NCBI GenBank assembly: GCA_037957365.1
Contig: JARHVA010001923.1
Location: forward strand, 1,957,501 to 2,021,500
Source: Torreya grandis
Lineage: Eukaryota > Streptophyta > Pinopsida > Cupressales > Taxaceae
Direction of reading: 5' to 3'
DNA: 64,000 nucleotides
This document shows, one piece after another, positions 60,981 through 64,000 of the stretch. Position 1 is the stretch's first letter, and the number at the start of each line of letters is the position of its first letter. Made by a program: the position numbers and the translations under genes. A model generated the notes under the pieces. It saw only the letters and a list, made by a program, of their open reading frames with translations, was not told where the DNA came from and ran no database searches.

Positions 60981-62803
60981 TTCTTAAACTTTAGCTTTAG
61001 CTTCTTTTGCTAGATGAAATCTGCACAATAATCTATGTTAGCATGTTTTCCTCCATTTCCCTCATTCTTATGATAATGAATCACACTTTACTGTCATTAT
61101 ATCCCTCTTTGCCCCTTTTCACATTTTTTCAATTTGAAGTAATTTACATTTTTCCATGTGTCATTCCTCTTTATTTCCCCTTCCTTTCATCTCCATAATG
61201 GATAAAACAAGGTCAAAGTCAATATAGCACTATTATTTCACCTATATTTACAAGACTCTTAGACCCCATGCTCTTTGAATTTCTCTCTCTTAGAAGCCTT
61301 ATACCACGTATTCAAATGAAATTCATATTTAGCACCCATGTTTGGTTTTCCAAATCCTTATGGAGGAGAAATAGAAAAATCCATCAAGAAATTTAAAATC
61401 TAAATCATTTGAAATAAAATGAAATAATATCTAAAAGGCAATATACAAATCTCAAAAGTCAAATTCACACCAAAAGATGTGATTACAAGCATATCTCCTA
61501 TCTCCAATCAGAACTCAAAACCATAGTTGGCCTCACATAGAGCCAAGTCTTTTGAGGTGTAGTAGGCTAGTAGATTAGAATAGGGTAATTCAATAAACTC
61601 TATGGTGTTACCTGCTTTCTCAAATAAGTACCCAATCTTCACAGTAAACTGGTGGATCTATAAGGGGTATTGAAGAACAGGGAACATGTTGTGGGGAGGT
61701 AGGTCCATTTTAATTTTTCATTAATTTAGCCTTCATGGGATGATCTATATACTCCATTTGTTGACCTAAGACTTATGTCACTAAGATAAGCTCTTCATAG
61801 TCCTTAAGGTCAAAATTCATATTATTTAGAAAAACCTAATTTGAGTGTCTTAACTTTGATAAAAATTTTATCTACCTTCATTTTTCATTCATTCTCCCCT
61901 CCACCCATTTCATTCCCCTCTTGATAGACAAAATTTTTGATTCCAAATCTATTTTTCCTTCTTCTTTAATTCCTTCTTCTTCATCTCTTAAAAACATGAT
62001 AGCACTACTTTGTTTTAGTTTTATCTATCCTTAGAGAAATACATGTTTGAGCAACTATGGATTTCTTCTTTCTTTTACACCATGATTTACATTTATAGAC
62101 TTACTTTACTTTCCTTTTACCATTTATCATAGTTTTAATTATCTTGATGTTATGAATATCTGAGTTTGTACTCTTTTTCCATTATTGAGTATGGTTGGCT
62201 TGTTACTTCTCACTCAACAATGTCGTTTTCCCTTTTTATGCTCCTTTTTCCATTATTGAGTGAGATGTGGATTGTTACTACTCACTCATCAATGTTTTTT
62301 TACCATTTTGTTTAAATATTTTACCCTTTTTTTAACATCTTGTTTGACATGTATCATTGGTTTGAATTGGTGAGTTTTCCTTTCTTACTTAAGGATAGCT
62401 TGTTTGAGTTTTTTGGTCTTTAGTAGCCTTGGATTTTTGGTTACCCAATTTAATCTTGTTTTTGACTTGGTCATTTGGTCTAACTTAGCACCTATCACCC
62501 GAGCTTGCCAAATTTCCAAAGTACATCCCATCTTCATTACACAAGATATCTTGGATTTTCTTGTATTTATTTATTTTTGCTCTTTATTTTTGTAATCTTA
62601 GGTTTATCAAAAGTAGTATTTGCACCCTACACAATCAAAACTAACAACACAGTAGAAAACTATCTTATAATAAAGGTAAGTCAAGGTACACATTACATTT
62701 AATTTATAGTTATTTAATTTTTAGATTAGTTTCCCTTTTAGTCATTTACTTTTAATTATTTTTTATTTAAAATAATATAACTTTTTTTTATCATCAACAT
62801 TGT
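60981..62803 (+). other. 3' UTR of the right element
   Basis: The sequence matches 40230-38366 in reverse complement, for example TTATCAAAAGTAGTATTTGC near 62605 against 38528. Open frames at 61007-61198 and 62404-62702 are hydrophobic translations of T-rich DNA without family signature. Near-duplicate phrases about cACTCA(C/A)TCAA.AATG..(G/T)TTTTCC occur at about 62205 and 62280, a small local duplication also seen at 38890-38980. Confidence 0.65.
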
Positions 62804-64000
62804 GTGTTACTATGTTCTTTCTTGAAGCACCATCCCCTGTTACACCTTAGTGACATATGATGATCTTCAAGTGGGGCATATGTATATACATAATATTTTA
62901 AAAAAATTTACCAAATATTGATGATTTACATCTTGCATGAACTTGTTGAGACTCAATCTCCTTGAGTGCATGCCCTAAGGGGTGCACCAAGAAAGGGGTA
63001 GGTAGACCTTTGGTGTTTCTTAAGATTATTGTCCCTTTTTACCACATTATTACCAATCCAACCAAATCCCAAAACCATTACCTAAGCTATTTATCCTCCC
63101 TTGAATATTCCTCCAATATTTTTCTCTTTGTATCCCTCCTTTTCATATCTTAAACCCCTTTTGGTTAGTCAATTGTACTAGGTTGACTAGGTCAACCCAG
63201 TATAGTTTAGGGATATATTTCACTTTCTTATCTTGTTAGACTTTCGACCAACCTAAACTAGACCTAATAACTTATCCCTGAAAACACACTAGTTCGATTG
63301 GGTTGACCTTATATAGTCAATGTTTTTGGGAGGATTTAGGGAAATATTCACCTATATATAAAAGATCATTTTAATCATTATTCATATGTACAATCAAGAG
63401 TTATTATTCACTCACACTTCTTCACAGTTTACTCTTAAACCATTCTACTTGAGGAGACTTAGCTTAGGTTTCTTAGTTGGAGAATCTAGCCTTGTGGATA
63501 AGTCTTGGATGTTTTGGCCTTTATTAGTGATCTTTATAAACCATAACAACTTCTTTTAAGGCCCCTTTAGCCAAGGGAGAGATTGAGTCTTGATGGGTTC
63601 ACATTCAAGTAAGTATATTCTAACTTTTTTCTCCTCTCTTTTAGTAGATAAAAGTAGTATAAGTGTTGGCTCGAATAATATTATCTTTCATATTTTATGT
63701 ATTAGGTTGTTACTCATACTTATGTTAATTGAAGTTCCCTATACATATTTTTTTTTATTATTTCTAACCCCCACTTTGTGCCACAAGCTTTGGTGTGTAC
63801 TAGATTAGATTTAATTTATTGTTATTAGAATAAGTGAATGTTTTAAACCTTATGACTCCATTAGAGATATTGTGTGATTGTGTTAGACTGTAGGCTTTGG
63901 AACCCTTACTACCATGATATGTTATGACAAGTGATCCCTTAATCAGGTCTAGTAGATCCTCATATTGGTCATATTCTCACTTAACAAGTGTATCCCCAAT
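62804..64000 (+). repeat. 3' LTR of the right element (cut by window end)
   Basis: The LTR starts with TGTTACTATGTTCTTTCTTG and follows the 5' LTR through CAAGTGGGGCATATGTATATAC, GGTTGACTAGGTCAACC (63181-63197), CTACTTGAGGAGACTTAGCTTAGG and the TGTGCCACAAGCTTT block (63776-63790). It lacks the 0.73 kb insertion present in the 5' LTR. The terminal 100 or so bases lie outside the window. Confidence 0.85.

Larger units (their letters stand above)
56453..64000 (+). mobile_element. Gag-pol-less derivative of the Tat-like element, plus strand
   Basis: LTRs at 56453-58427 and 62804 to beyond the window enclose 4.4 kb that matches only the 5' leader (58428 to about 60060) and the 3' UTR (about 60060-62803) of the 37-50 kb element in reverse complement. 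All of gag, protease, RT, RNase H and integrase are absent. Keeping LTRs, putative primer-binding site, leader and 3' UTR is the pattern of a non-autonomous element moved by its relatives' proteins. An internal deletion after insertion is the alternative. Confidence 0.8.

Noticed and set aside
60416..61198. Hydrophobic plus-strand open frames that could suggest membrane proteins
   Set aside because: They are translations of T-rich 3' UTR; the corresponding stretch of the left element does not keep these frames.

Overview
This window is intergenic DNA from a large, AT-rich, CpG-poor plant genome, made almost entirely of old LTR retrotransposons. The plant call rests on Ty3/gypsy elements of Tat/Ogre type (several carry an additional archaeal-type RNase H), a Ty1/copia pol tail, and two relics of the plant mobile domain (PMD). 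A gymnosperm or another very large seed-plant genome would fit, but the sequence does not fix the species. I found no intact host gene, rRNA, tRNA or CRISPR array. Every coding region is a pseudogene broken by stops and frameshifts, and the open frames are only shards of them.

Layout. (1) 1-8.75 kb: three separate plus-strand gypsy fragments: an integrase tail, an RNase H/integrase piece, and a gag-protease piece cut at about 8747. (2) 8.75-24.5 kb: a 2.4 kb direct repeat (copies at 8747 and 22085) brackets a long unidentified coding relic (10.6-13.6 kb) and a gag-PR-RNaseH-RT-RNaseH-INT relic (15.3-21.0 kb). (3) 24.5-33.4 kb: minus-strand debris, with a gypsy gag/protease remnant between possible LTRs, a second gag, and a copia RT/RNase H tail. 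(4) 33.4-37.1 kb: an LTR-like promoter region followed by a plus-strand PMD pseudogene. (5) 37.1-50.3 kb: a nearly full-length minus-strand Tat-like element with LTRs of about 1.27 kb. (6) 50.4-52.5 kb: a minus-strand PMD pseudogene. (7) 53.6-54.4 kb: a partial LTR of the same family, holding a long AC microsatellite between perfect 51-bp inverted arms. (8) 56.45-64.0 kb: a plus-strand relative of the 37-50 kb element that has lost all of gag-pol but keeps LTRs, 5' leader and 3' UTR; its right LTR runs off the window.

The most notable signals are these. The two Tat-like elements place the archaeal-type RNase H on opposite sides of reverse transcriptase. The 37-50 kb and 56-64 kb elements carry arrays of palindromic GGTCAAC..GTTGACC motifs, which are paired W-box cores, in leader and LTR. 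The right element has short hairpins with compensatory stem changes. Microsatellites have grown twice from the same LTR position. A coiled-coil coding fragment sits inside one LTR. All translations and comparisons were made by eye, so boundaries are approximate unless a motif is quoted.
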